Of a DNA stretch of 64,000 nt, positions 15,203 through 23,596 are shown piece by piece. The DNA is taken from positions 186,001 to 250,000 of the forward strand of contig NZ_JASITB010000005.1 of NCBI RefSeq assembly GCF_030063455.1. The letters are read 5' to 3'. The notes beneath the pieces are model-generated. The model did not search any database, was not told the DNA's origin, and saw nothing but the letters and a program-made list of their open reading frames with translations. A program made the translations under genes and the position numbers. How positions within the stretch are numbered: position 1 is the stretch's first letter; the number at the start of each line of letters is the position of its first letter. This stretch comes from Cryobacterium sp. PH31-O1 (lineage in GTDB: Bacteria > Actinomycetota > Actinomycetes > Actinomycetales > Microbacteriaceae).

Positions 15203-17803
15203 ATGAACGCCAGCAGCCAGGTCGTCTCCGTTGAGGGCCACCGCATCACGCTCACTCACCTGGACAAGGTCCTGTACCCGGAGACCGGCACTACCAAGGC
15301 TGACGTGCTGGCCTACTACGCGGCGATCGCCGACGTGCTCATCGCCCACGCGGCGAACCGCCCGGCCACCCGCAAACGCTGGGTGCACGGCATCGGCACC
15401 ACGGAAGACCCCGGTCCCATGTTCTTTCAGAAGAATCTCGAACCGTCGACACCGAGCTGGGTAAAACGGCGCGAGATCGCGCACAAAGACCATGTGAACA
15501 CCTATCCGCTTGTGAACGACCTCGCCACCCTCACCTGGCTCGGGCAGATGAGCGCCCTCGAGATCCACGTTCCGCAGTGGCAATTCGGCCGCACCGGAAC
15601 CCCGCGCAATCCCGACCGGCTGGTGCTCGACCTAGACCCTGGCGAAGGTGTAGGGCTGCTCGAATGCGCCGAGGTGGCACGTATGGCCCGCACGATTCTG
15701 CAGGATATGGGGCTGGAACCGATGCCGGTGACCAGCGGAAGCAAGGGCATCCACTTGTATGCGGCGCTCGACCTGTCGCATACCTCGGATCAGGTGTCGG
15801 CGGTGGCACACGAACTGGCGCGAGCGCTCGAAGCCGACCACCGCGATCTCGTGGTGAGCGACATGAAGAAGATCCTGCGCCCCGGCAAGGTGTTGGTGGA
15901 CTGGAGCCAGAACAATGCCGCGAAAACCACCATCGCACCGTACTCCCTGCGGGGGCGCAGCCACCCGATGGTCGCGACGCCGCGCACATGGAAGGAGCTG
16001 GCCTCGACCGGGCTCGAGCAGCTCGATTACAAGCAGGTGCTCGCCCGCTTGAAACGCCGCGATGATCCGCTCGCGCTGCTGTCGGCCGGTTCGTTCGAGC
16101 ATGCGGGCACCGACGCGGGCCTGCCAAATGGGAGCACGGTTTTGGCTCTCGTCGCACCCGACCGGCTGACGGTGTACCGCGGCAAGCGGGACGCCGCGAA
16201 GACGCCCGAGCCGGTTCCCGCCGCGCCTACCGCCGCATCCAATCGGCAAACGATCGGCCGGAGTTTCGTCATTCAGGAGCACCACGCCCGCAGCCTGCAC
16301 TGGGACTTTCGGCTCGAACACGAAGGAGTGCTGGTGTCGTGGGCGCTACCCCGCGGCGTACCCGTTACGCCCACGCAGAACCGGCTGGCGGTGCACGTGG
16401 AGGACCATCCGCTCGAGTACGGCAGCTTCGAAGGAAATATTCCAGTCGGAGAATACGGCGCGGGCGACGTGTCGATCTGGGACCGTGGGGAGTACGACCT
16501 CGAAAAATGGCGCGACGACGAAGTGATCGTCACCCTGCACGGTGAGCCCGACGCCGGGCTCGGCGGCACCGCCCGATTCGCCCTGATTCGCACGAGCGAC
16601 GGCCACCGCAACAAGGCCGCGAACAACTGGCTGATTCACCGCATGAAACCCGGGGTCGGATCCTCGGGCGGCTCGCGCACGAATGCCCGCCCGCACAGCG
16701 GTCCCACAGCCGAGATCGCTCCCCCACCGCCGAAGAACGCCTATTCACCCATGCTCGCCGCCGCAGGTTCCGAAGCTGATCTCGGCGACAATCTCGGAGC
16801 CGACGAGTGGGCGTTCGAAATGAAGTGGGATGGCATGCGCGCGCTCGCTTACGTGTCGTTGGCCCAGCAGAGCGTTCGCCTGGTCACCCGCAACGGTCAC
16901 GATGTGACCGCGTCCTATCCTGACCTTGTCGCCGACCTGCTCGCGGCCGTAGCGCCAGGAACAAGGGCACCAGGAACAAGGGCACCAGAAACAAGGGCAC
17001 CAGAAACAGGGGCACCAGAACCTGATAACGCGGCGCTGGACGGAGCGGTGGTGGACAGTGCAGTGCTCGACGGCGAGATCGTGGCCGTCGACAAGCGCGG
17101 TCGCCCCGACTTCGGCCTGCTGCAGACGCGGATGAAACTCACCGAGGCCCGCGAGGTCGCCTCAGCGGCACGAAAGGCTCCGGTGCAGCTGATGCTCTTC
17201 GACCTGCTCGAACTAAACGGTCACTCACTCACCGGTATGACCTACACCGCACGCCGGGACCGATTGGAGGCCACGGTGACCGCGACCGGCTCCACCCAGG
17301 TACCGCCACGCCTCACCGGCGACTTTGCCGAAGCCTTTCAGATCAGTCGCCAGCTTGGTCTGGAAGGGGTCATGGCCAAGCGGCGGGATGGCCGTTACAC
17401 GATCGGTCGCCGGTCCAGGGACTGGGTGAAGATCAAACATTTTCGCACCCAAGAAGTTGTGGTGGGCGGCTGGCGTCCCGGCCGGGGCAACCGCGCCGGA
17501 GCGATCGGGTCGCTGCTGCTGGGAATACCCACCGATACGGGCTTGCGCTACATCGGCCGGGTCGGCACCGGGTTCGGGGAACGCGACCTGGCCGACATCC
17601 GCTCGAGGCTGACCCGTCTCGTGCGCAAGACCACTCCGTTCAGCGATATTCCGTCAACGGATGCGCAGAGCGCGGTCTGGGTGCGCCCCACTCTGGTCGC
17701 GGAGGTCGAGTTCGCCGAGTGGACCGCGACCGGGCGGCTGCGCCAGCCGTCCTGGCGGGGCTGGCGGCCCGACAAAGCTGCGAGCGACGTAACATCCGAA
17801 TGA
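15203..17803 (+). CDS. ligD: Multifunctional NHEJ DNA ligase LigD (POL-PE-LIG)
   Basis: An 866-residue protein with three domains in the mycobacterial order. The N-terminal primase-polymerase (about 1-300) has DLDPGEGVGL supplying the catalytic Asp pair and TSGSKGIHLY. The 3'-phosphoesterase domain (about 353-500) begins RSFVIQEHHARSLHWDFRLE. The ATP-dependent ligase domain (about 520-866) has the adenylated lysine near residue 541 in EMKWDGMRALAY. Together these fill, trim and seal broken ends held by Ku. An odd feature is a short repetitive insertion of APGTR/APETR units (about 16951-17022) in the adenylation domain. ATG start; the divergent ku gene shares the promoter gap. Confidence 0.95.
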   Translation: MNASSQVVSVEGHRITLTHLDKVLYPETGTTKADVLAYYAAIADVLIAHAANRPATRKRWVHGIGTTEDPGPMFFQKNLEPSTPSWVKRREIAHKDHVNTYPLVNDLATLTWLGQMSALEIHVPQWQFGRTGTPRNPDRLVLDLDPGEGVGLLECAEVARMARTILQDMGLEPMPVTSGSKGIHLYAALDLSHTSDQVSAVAHELARALEADHRDLVVSDMKKILRPGKVLVDWSQNNAAKTTIAPYSLRGRSHPMVATPRTWKELASTGLEQLDYKQVLARLKRRDDPLALLSAGSFEHAGTDAGLPNGSTVLALVAPDRLTVYRGKRDAAKTPEPVPAAPTAASNRQTIGRSFVIQEHHARSLHWDFRLEHEGVLVSWALPRGVPVTPTQNRLAVHVEDHPLEYGSFEGNIPVGEYGAGDVSIWDRGEYDLEKWRDDEVIVTLHGEPDAGLGGTARFALIRTSDGHRNKAANNWLIHRMKPGVGSSGGSRTNARPHSGPTAEIAPPPPKNAYSPMLAAAGSEADLGDNLGADEWAFEMKWDGMRALAYVSLAQQSVRLVTRNGHDVTASYPDLVADLLAAVAPGTRAPGTRAPETRAPETGAPEPDNAALDGAVVDSAVLDGEIVAVDKRGRPDFGLLQTRMKLTEAREVASAARKAPVQLMLFDLLELNGHSLTGMTYTARRDRLEATVTATGSTQVPPRLTGDFAEAFQISRQLGLEGVMAKRRDGRYTIGRRSRDWVKIKHFRTQEVVVGGWRPGRGNRAGAIGSLLLGIPTDTGLRYIGRVGTGFGERDLADIRSRLTRLVRKTTPFSDIPSTDAQSAVWVRPTLVAEVEFAEWTATGRLRQPSWRGWRPDKAASDVTSE
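16951..17022 (+). repeat. 15-base slippage repeats inside ligD
   Basis: Four to five in-frame 15-base units (CCAGGAACAAGGGCA and variants) encode APGTR-APGTR-APETR-APETG. They are more A-rich than the surrounding DNA and fall in a loop of the ligase domain, between DLLAAVAPGT and the strand with AVLDGEIVAVD. They look like a recent slippage expansion tolerated in a surface loop. Confidence 0.7.
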
Positions 17804-17868
17804 TTCGCGCCGCGCCTCCCGAAAAGCGCACTGACTGCCCCTCGCTCTTCTACCGAAAGGACGTGCAG

Positions 17869-18864
17869 ATGAATACCATCCGGCCCACAACGGCGTGGCG
17901 CTCACGCTGGGAGAAGCTCATTGTCGATCCCCGGCCGCTGTCAGAGGCCGGGCGTCGGCAGTTGCGTTGGGCGGCTACCGCGCTCGTGGCTGCCGGAATA
18001 GTACTGTTCCTCTGCGTGCTCGTCGACGTACTGCAGCCTGACCGGGCGTCGTTCTACGATTCTCCGGTTCGGGAGTGGTTCGTCGACAACCGGTCACCGG
18101 CCCTGACAGTCGTCATGATCGGCCTGGCCATTGTTTTCGGGCCGGTTGCGCTGCCGATCATCGTGCTGGTCCTCACCCTCGGCTGGGGTTTCACGGGCAA
18201 GCACGCGTGGCGGCCACTGCTGCTGGCTATCGCCATGCTGACCGGGGTCATTCTGGCTCAGATTCTGGCTCCCTTGGTCGCCCGCACCCGCCCACCGGTC
18301 GAGCTAATGCTGTTCGGCGCCGACCACTCCTTCTCTTTTCCGTCGGGGCACGTTCTCGGCGCGGCCGATTTCGTTTTGGTGCTGACCTACCTGATCGTGT
18401 CGCGGCGGCACAGCCGTCGGGCTGTCATCGTCGGGTTCAGCATCGCGGTGAGTTGCATCGCGCTCGCCGCGATCAGCCGGCTGTATCTTGGCTACCACTG
18501 GGCAACGGATGCCCTCGCCTCACTCTCGATCTCACTCGTGGTGCTCGGCGCCGTGATCGCCTGGGACACCCTTCACACTACCCGCGGGCTACAACCGGGC
18601 GCGGCGGGCTCGTACGAAGCAGTAGACGCCGTACGCGATCAGGCCGATACCGATCAGAACCAGGGCGATCGTTCCGAACGGCAGAGCGGCGAGCGACTTG
18701 AGCGCCCCGTCGAGCCCGGTGGATTTGCTGGCATCCTGGGTGAGCGCGGCGACGCCGACGAGGATCGCGACCACGGCGAGCGCGACACCCTTGGCGACAT
18801 ACCCGACGACGCCGAGGGCGATGACCGCGCGCCCGGCAGGCCCGCTCGGCACGGCGAGGTCTGA
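17869..18864 (+). CDS. PAP2-family phosphatase with an overprinted tail
   Basis: A 331-residue membrane phosphatase. The first 240 residues carry about six hydrophobic segments and the PAP2 motifs: ARTRPP (motif 1), FPSGH (motif 2) and SRLYLGYHWATD (motif 3). Such enzymes dephosphorylate lipid phosphates such as undecaprenyl pyrophosphate or phosphatidic acid at the membrane. The last ~90 residues are very polar (DQADTDQNQGDRSERQSGE and on) and are encoded on the strand opposite the DUF1206 gene, so they look like read-through into a convergent gene rather than an evolved domain. ATG with GAAAGG upstream. Confidence 0.85.
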   Translation: MNTIRPTTAWRSRWEKLIVDPRPLSEAGRRQLRWAATALVAAGIVLFLCVLVDVLQPDRASFYDSPVREWFVDNRSPALTVVMIGLAIVFGPVALPIIVLVLTLGWGFTGKHAWRPLLLAIAMLTGVILAQILAPLVARTRPPVELMLFGADHSFSFPSGHVLGAADFVLVLTYLIVSRRHSRRAVIVGFSIAVSCIALAAISRLYLGYHWATDALASLSISLVVLGAVIAWDTLHTTRGLQPGAAGSYEAVDAVRDQADTDQNQGDRSERQSGERLERPVEPGGFAGILGERGDADEDRDHGERDTLGDIPDDAEGDDRAPGRPARHGEV

Positions 18865-19395
18865 CCGAAACTTCTGCGCCGCACCCTTAAAAATAAAGTA
18901 CCCGGCAACGCCGAGCACCGCCAACCCGGCGAGGAAGAGCACGATAGTGCCGCCGGGCGAGGACAGCAACGACGCACTGGCACTCTGGGTGCTGCCGGCG
19001 GAACTGGACGACCCGCCCTGAGCGAAGGTCAATGCCGTGGCTCCGAGCGCGAAATAAACGATAGCTTTGGCAATATTGGCCAAACGACGCAACCATTTAC
19101 GTTTGGGCTCGCCCTGCATCACGAAGGCCGAGATGAGTAGCCAGAGCCCCAGGGCGAACATTCCGATCACGACGGTCCAGAGCAGAAACACCCCGCCCGG
19201 GCTCGACGCGAGTTGCCCGAGCGCCCCGCTTTGGTCGGCCGAACCGCTGCCCGCGCCGATCGCCACGGTGATCGCGATGGCTCCGATGAGGATGTGCAGC
19301 AGCCCGTTCACGGCAAATCCCAGCCGGGCCAGCAGCTGCAGGGTGGAACTGTTACTCGCGTCGCGAGCCATGTGTGTCGCCGATGCATTCATCAC
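18589..19395 (-). CDS. DUF1206 membrane protein
   Basis: A 268-residue integral membrane protein with six hydrophobic segments arranged as three related pairs, each beginning with a pattern like LARLGFAVNGLLHILIG, LRRLANIAKAIVYFALG and VIALGVVGYVAKGVALA. This threefold repeat defines DUF1206, common in actinobacteria and of unknown function. The start is ATG 19395, or the next codon (also ATG). The 3' 276 bases overlap the convergent PAP2 gene; since the hydrophobic pattern here is canonical to the end (YGVYCFVRARRARL), this strand is the conserved one. Confidence 0.85.
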   Translation of the reverse strand: MMNASATHMARDASNSSTLQLLARLGFAVNGLLHILIGAIAITVAIGAGSGSADQSGALGQLASSPGGVFLLWTVVIGMFALGLWLLISAFVMQGEPKRKWLRRLANIAKAIVYFALGATALTFAQGGSSSSAGSTQSASASLLSSPGGTIVLFLAGLAVLGVAGYFIFKGAAQKFRSDLAVPSGPAGRAVIALGVVGYVAKGVALAVVAILVGVAALTQDASKSTGLDGALKSLAALPFGTIALVLIGIGLIAYGVYCFVRARRARL

Positions 19396-19453
19396 GGGCT
19401 AAGCATAGACGCGGACACACCGTCTCGCGCAAGACTAGACAGCCCCCAACACA

Positions 19454-19927
19454 TCATCGGATGACGTCGTCATGAAATGATGGGTCACCGACTTCGGACG
19501 CCTGAGCTGAATCGGCTGCGACACCGGCAATGTTGACCATCCAATTGGTGCCGAACTTGTCGACCAGCATACCAAAGCTGTCGCCCCAGGGAGCCTTGTT
19601 GAGCGGCATGGTGATGGCACCTCCCTCGACCAGCTTGTTCCAGTAGCCGGTCAGTTCGGCCTCATCCTCGCCGCTGAGGGAGACCGTGACACTGCTGCTC
19701 GTGGGGAGTTTCATGCTGTTGGGGGTGTCGGAAGCCATCAGGGAGAATCCGCTCGTGGTGGTCAACTCCGAGTGCATGATCTTGTTCTGTTCGGCCGGAT
19801 CTTCGCTCGCCTGGAACTCCCCGAAGGTGCTGCGTGTGATCTCGCCGCCGAAGACGCCCTGGTAGAAGTCCATCGCTTCACGGGCCGTGTCGCGAAAGCC
19901 GAGGTACGGGTTAAGACGACTGCTCAT
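19454..19927 (-). CDS. VOC-superfamily protein (PhnB-like), second copy
   Basis: A 157-residue VOC-fold protein: LNPYLGFRDTAREAMDFYQG, then FGGEITRSTFGEF, MHSELTTTSGFSLMASDTP, VSLSGEDEAELTGYWNKLVE and WGDSFGMLVDKFGTNWMVNI. This is the PhnB-like subgroup that includes glyoxalase relatives; its substrate is unknown. The ATG at 19927 has AGAAGGAG upstream, and the fold begins there. It differs clearly from the VOC gene at 3099, so the two are not a recent duplication. Confidence 0.87.
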   Translation of the reverse strand: MSSRLNPYLGFRDTAREAMDFYQGVFGGEITRSTFGEFQASEDPAEQNKIMHSELTTTSGFSLMASDTPNSMKLPTSSSVTVSLSGEDEAELTGYWNKLVEGGAITMPLNKAPWGDSFGMLVDKFGTNWMVNIAGVAADSAQASEVGDPSFHDDVIR

Positions 19928-20094
19928 GGTTGGTTCTCCTTCTGATCGGGGCGGGGGTGTGCTGTGATTATTGCCCGGATCAATCAATCTGACGAGTCGT
20001 GAGCTCGGCCGCGTTGAATCCGTCAGGGTAGGCATGAGAACGCTACGGCCAGCCGATGAACCGGTGCAGACTCCTCGGCGGTACAGTAACGGGC

Positions 20095-20409
20095 ATGAAG
20101 CTGATAGCCATCGCCCTGCCCACCCGCAGCTTTTCGCGCTGGCTGACCGACGAGGAAATCGGTCGGGTGATCGCCCACAAACGGGGCTGGCGGCAGGCGC
20201 CCGACGGAAGCGTGTTGGCCGGCAAGATTCGTAAAACTCGGATCAGCGGGTCACTCGAGCAGCTCGGCGCCACCGCCGTCGCTCGCGGCTGGGCCAGCCG
20301 GCCGCGCATTGAGCCGAGCGACAGCAGCGGCCCCACCCACATGATGTGGGGCATCATCGACGCGCGCACCGATGCTGAGATCGCCGAAGAGCTCGGCGGG
20401 CAGTTGTAG
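20095..20409 (+). CDS. Hypothetical protein, 104 residues
   Basis: A 104-residue soluble protein I do not recognise. It begins MKLIAIALPTRSFSRWLTDE, has a basic centre (HKRGWRQAPDGSVLAGKIRK) and ends with a helical acidic stretch TDAEIAEELGGQL. Two further ATG/GTG candidates lie within 40 bases upstream; the ATG at 20095 is chosen because the fold-like sequence begins there, though no strong ribosome binding site is seen. It lies between a VOC gene and the hydroquinone reductase relic. Codon use looks typical of a real gene. Confidence 0.6.
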   Translation: MKLIAIALPTRSFSRWLTDEEIGRVIAHKRGWRQAPDGSVLAGKIRKTRISGSLEQLGATAVARGWASRPRIEPSDSSGPTHMMWGIIDARTDAEIAEELGGQL

Positions 20410-20450
20410 GGTCGTCGCGTAGCGTGGAGGCATAAGCCTCTCGGCATTGA

Positions 20451-20692
20451 CACTGGTTGGAAGAGCGCCTGGCCGGGCAGCGGTACCTCGTGGGCGACAC
20501 GATCGACTTCAACCAGATCAAAAAGCATTACTACGTGACCCACGTCGACACTAACCCCAGCGGCATCGTGCCCAAGGGACCGGATGCCGCCGCCTGGCTG
20601 GCACCGCATTCTCGCGCCGACCTCGGTGGCGACCTTTTGGAACCGGCACCCCGCCGGAGGCGCCCTTAACCGCCGAGCGCATCGTGAACTGA
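20451..20692 (+). pseudogene. Glutathionyl-hydroquinone reductase relic
   Basis: The frame from 20451 gives WLEERLAGQRYLVGDTI, which matches the interior of Xi-class glutathionyl-hydroquinone reductases. It jumps directly to DFNQIKKHYYVTH and GIVPKGPDAAAWLAPH, the family's C-terminal part. In intact proteins roughly 60 residues separate these, and both edges can read GDTI, so a deletion between short direct repeats is likely. A second lesion follows: after LGGD the frame ends in PAPRRRRP, while the neighbouring frame reads FGTGTPPEAPL and stops at 20690-20692 like an intact end. The 5' part is missing too. The product cannot be functional. Confidence 0.8.
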
Positions 20693-20695
20693 CCG

Positions 20696-21718
20696 CTAGT
20701 CGTGGCGGCGGGCTCGACTCGGCTGCACCCGCGGCGGCTCCCCCGGCATCTTGGGAAAGTCCGGCGGAAACGGCAACTCCCCGAGGCCGTCGGCCAGATC
20801 GCGTTCCCACCACGAATAGAGGGTGTCGATCGAGCCGGGCTGCTCGTGCAGGGCAGCCCATGCGTCACCCTGCTCCCGCAGCCGGGCCGGAACGGTGAGG
20901 ATCGTGAACGCGCGCGGATCAGCCCCGGCCAGTTCGCTCCACTCCAGCGGGCAGGACACCGGTGCGTGCGGCAGCGGCCGGGGGCTGTAGGCGCCAGCCA
21001 TGGTGCGATCACGGTTGGCCTGGTTGTAGTCGATGAAAATGCGCTCGCCGCGCTCTTCCTTCCACCAGTTCGTGGTGACCTCGGCGGGCATCCGTCGTTC
21101 CAGCTCCCGCGCTGCGGCGATGACCGCGTGCCGCACGTCGAGAAATTCGCGGGTCGCAGTGATGGGCGCGAACACGTGCAGGCCACGATTTCCGGAGGTT
21201 TTCACGAATGCGGTCAAACCGGCCTCGGCCAGCAGATTCCGTAGTTCGAACGCGACCGGAATGGTGTCGGCAAAGTCCGTGCCCGGCTGGGGATCCAGGT
21301 CGATGCGTAATTCGTCGGGATTGTCGGCGAGCTCGGCGCGAGACGGCCAGGGGTGGAACACGATTGTGTTCATCTGCACGGCCCACACCGCGGCGGCCGG
21401 TTCGTCGATCACGAGTTGCGGATGCGTGCGACCGCTCGGGTAGACCACCGGCACGGCCCGCACATAGTCGGGCGCGCCCTTCGGCGGATTCTTCGAGAAG
21501 AACTGCTCGCCGTCGATTCCGCCGCTAAAGCGTTGCAGCGACACCGGACGATCGCCGTTGGCGAGCACGAATGCCTCGCCGACGGCGATGATGTACCGCG
21601 CAAGGTCGAGTTTGGTGATTCCCGGTTCGGGCCACAGTACCCGGGCGGGGCTCGACAGGCGCACCGCGCGCTCGCCGTGCGGGCCGTCGACCGTCAAAAC
21701 CTGCGCGTCAGAGCTCAT
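20696..21718 (-). CDS. Stand-alone LigD-type polymerase/primase
   Basis: A 340-residue protein equivalent to only the POL domain of LigD. Features are RVLWPEPGITKLDLARYI, the catalytic ELRIDLDPQPGTDF (Asp-x-Asp), VKTSGNRGLHVFAPI and FIDYNQANRDRTMAGAYSPR. Such stand-alone primase-polymerases add ribo- or deoxynucleotides during end joining, gap filling or excision repair in actinobacteria. The family is separate from the LigD encoded 3 kb upstream, so this is an additional repair polymerase and not a fragment. ATG at 21718; the frame upstream is open but not conserved. It overlaps nothing and converges with the reductase relic. Confidence 0.9.
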   Translation of the reverse strand: MSSDAQVLTVDGPHGERAVRLSSPARVLWPEPGITKLDLARYIIAVGEAFVLANGDRPVSLQRFSGGIDGEQFFSKNPPKGAPDYVRAVPVVYPSGRTHPQLVIDEPAAAVWAVQMNTIVFHPWPSRAELADNPDELRIDLDPQPGTDFADTIPVAFELRNLLAEAGLTAFVKTSGNRGLHVFAPITATREFLDVRHAVIAAARELERRMPAEVTTNWWKEERGERIFIDYNQANRDRTMAGAYSPRPLPHAPVSCPLEWSELAGADPRAFTILTVPARLREQGDAWAALHEQPGSIDTLYSWWERDLADGLGELPFPPDFPKMPGEPPRVQPSRARRHD

Positions 21719-21802
21719 GCGCACACTGTAGCCAGATACGTCAGGCGTGGGAGCTTGGCACGCGTACTCTGAACGAGTGCCTCGAGTCGTGACGTCCCTG
21801 CA

Positions 21803-23068
21803 ATGACGCCAGCGCACTCAGGCCGCGCGGCGGCATCCGCCGGCTGGAACGGTCACTCGCACGGCAGCTCCGGCTACCGCAAGCTGCTCGCCGGACTGTT
21901 CTTTGCCGGAATCGCCACTTTCGCCCAGCTCTATTCGCCGCAGGCGGTGCTCGCTCACATCGCGGACGATGTCGGCGTCAGCGCAGCGGATGCCGCCCTC
22001 GTCATCTCCGCGTCGACGCTCGGCCTGGCCGTCGGCGTGATTCCCTGGTCGCTCGTGGCCGACCATCTGGGCCGGGTGCGCGCCATGTCGATCGCCGTGA
22101 TCGCGGCGACGGTATTCGGACTGCTCGTACCCTTCGCTCCGACCTTCTCGCTGCTGCTCACCGGTCGTTTCGTCGAAGGGCTCATGCTCGGTGGAGTGCC
22201 AGCGATCGCGATCGCCTACCTGAGCGAGGAAATCGAACCGCGCCACGCCGCCCGTGCGGCCGGCACCTATGTCGCCGGAACGACGATCGGCGGTCTGCTC
22301 GGGCGACTGGTGGCCGGGCCGATCACCGAACTGGCCAACTGGCGGGTCGGCGTCTTCACGGTCGGAGTGCTCTGCGCCGTCGCGGCCGTGATGTTCATCA
22401 CGCTGATTCCGGCGCCGCGTGGCTTTGTGCCCCGCCAGGCCCGAAAGCGCGGCACCGAATTGGGCCTGTTCGTTCTGCTGCGCGCCAACCTGACGTCGCC
22501 GCGCCTGCTCGCCCTGTATGCGCAAGGTTTTCTGCTGATGGGCGCATTCGTCGCCCTCTACAACTACCTGGGTTTTCGCTTGGCCCACGACCCGTTCAAC
22601 CTGCCGCAGTCTCTGATCAGCCTGGTCTTCGTCGCCTACCTCGCCGGCACCTGGTCGTCGGCCCAGGCCGGCATTCTCGCCGCCCGCTTCGGCCGCTGGT
22701 GGGTGCTGCTCAGTTCACTCGGCTGCATGACCACGGGAGTGCTGCTGACACTGTCGACAGAACTCGTACTCGTTCTGCTCGGCGTGCTGCTCGCCACGGC
22801 CGGGTTCTTCGCCGCGCATGCCGTCGCCTCCGGCTGGACCGGGGCCCAAGCCCGAATCGGTCGCGCCCAGGCATCATCGCTCTACAACCTCGCGTACTAC
22901 GCCGGGTCGAGCCTGTTCGGGTGGCTCGGCGGCGTGTTCTTTGTGCACTGGGGGTGGGGCGGAACCGTCGGCATGGTCTCCGGCCTCGCCGTGCTCGCGG
23001 CCCTCGTCACGATTGCAGCGCTTCGCCCCCCGCAGAAGCTGGCCAACACGGCCGCGCTTCGCAGGTAG
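21803..23068 (+). CDS. MFS transporter (YnfM/AraJ-like)
   Basis: A 421-residue major facilitator with twelve hydrophobic segments. The motif A region between TM2 and TM3 reads GVIPWSLVADHLGRVRAM. The first segment starts KLLAGLFFAGIATFAQLYSPQ, typical of the YnfM-like drug/metabolite:proton antiporters. It probably exports small molecules; the substrate is unknown. The start is uncertain: the ATG at 21803 is followed by about 20 polar residues, and no strong ribosome binding site is present. It is divergent from the stand-alone polymerase with an 84-base gap. Confidence 0.85.
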   Translation: MTPAHSGRAAASAGWNGHSHGSSGYRKLLAGLFFAGIATFAQLYSPQAVLAHIADDVGVSAADAALVISASTLGLAVGVIPWSLVADHLGRVRAMSIAVIAATVFGLLVPFAPTFSLLLTGRFVEGLMLGGVPAIAIAYLSEEIEPRHAARAAGTYVAGTTIGGLLGRLVAGPITELANWRVGVFTVGVLCAVAAVMFITLIPAPRGFVPRQARKRGTELGLFVLLRANLTSPRLLALYAQGFLLMGAFVALYNYLGFRLAHDPFNLPQSLISLVFVAYLAGTWSSAQAGILAARFGRWWVLLSSLGCMTTGVLLTLSTELVLVLLGVLLATAGFFAAHAVASGWTGAQARIGRAQASSLYNLAYYAGSSLFGWLGGVFFVHWGWGGTVGMVSGLAVLAALVTIAALRPPQKLANTAALRR

Positions 23069-23086
23069 CCGATCTAGCATCGGATC

Positions 23087-23575
23087 ATGATTAAGCGAGT
23101 ACAACCCGACCCCGTGCGCCCCGGCCAGGAATCAGTCTGGGACTACCCCCGCCCACCCCGCGTCGAGCACACCCAGGAACGCGTCACCATCGAACTCGAC
23201 GGTGTGACCATCGTCGACACGACGGACGTCGTGCGGGTGCTCGAAACGAGCCATCCGCCGGTCTACTACCTGCCGCGAAGCTCCTTCACCGCCGGCGTGC
23301 TGCAACCGGAACCCGGCCAGAGCTACTGCGAGTACAAGGGCGTCGCCGGTTACGCCTCGGTCGGGGCCCGCGCGCGTGCTGCCTGGTTTTACCCCACGCC
23401 GACGCCGGGGTACGAAATGCTGGCCGACCGGGTCGCGATCTATCCGGGGGCGATGGACCGGTGCACCGTCAACGGTGAGACCGTGCACGCGCAGGAGGGA
23501 GACTATTATGGCGGCTGGATCACCGCGAAAATCGTTGGACCGTTCAAGGGGTCAGCGGGCACCACGGGCTGGTAG
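23087..23575 (+). CDS. DUF427 protein
   Basis: A 162-residue protein of the DUF427 family, recognisable from ESVWDYPRPPRVEHT, VRVLETSHPPVYYLPR, YCEYKGVAGYASV and AIYPGAMDRCTVNGE. DUF427 proteins are small beta-rich folds with conserved aromatic and Cys residues, sometimes fused to nucleotidyltransferases; the function is not established. It lies 18 bases after the MFS gene on the same strand and may be co-transcribed. ATG start. Confidence 0.88.
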   Translation: MIKRVQPDPVRPGQESVWDYPRPPRVEHTQERVTIELDGVTIVDTTDVVRVLETSHPPVYYLPRSSFTAGVLQPEPGQSYCEYKGVAGYASVGARARAAWFYPTPTPGYEMLADRVAIYPGAMDRCTVNGETVHAQEGDYYGGWITAKIVGPFKGSAGTTGW

Positions 23576-23596
23576 CTGCTGGCGGGCCGGGTTGAC

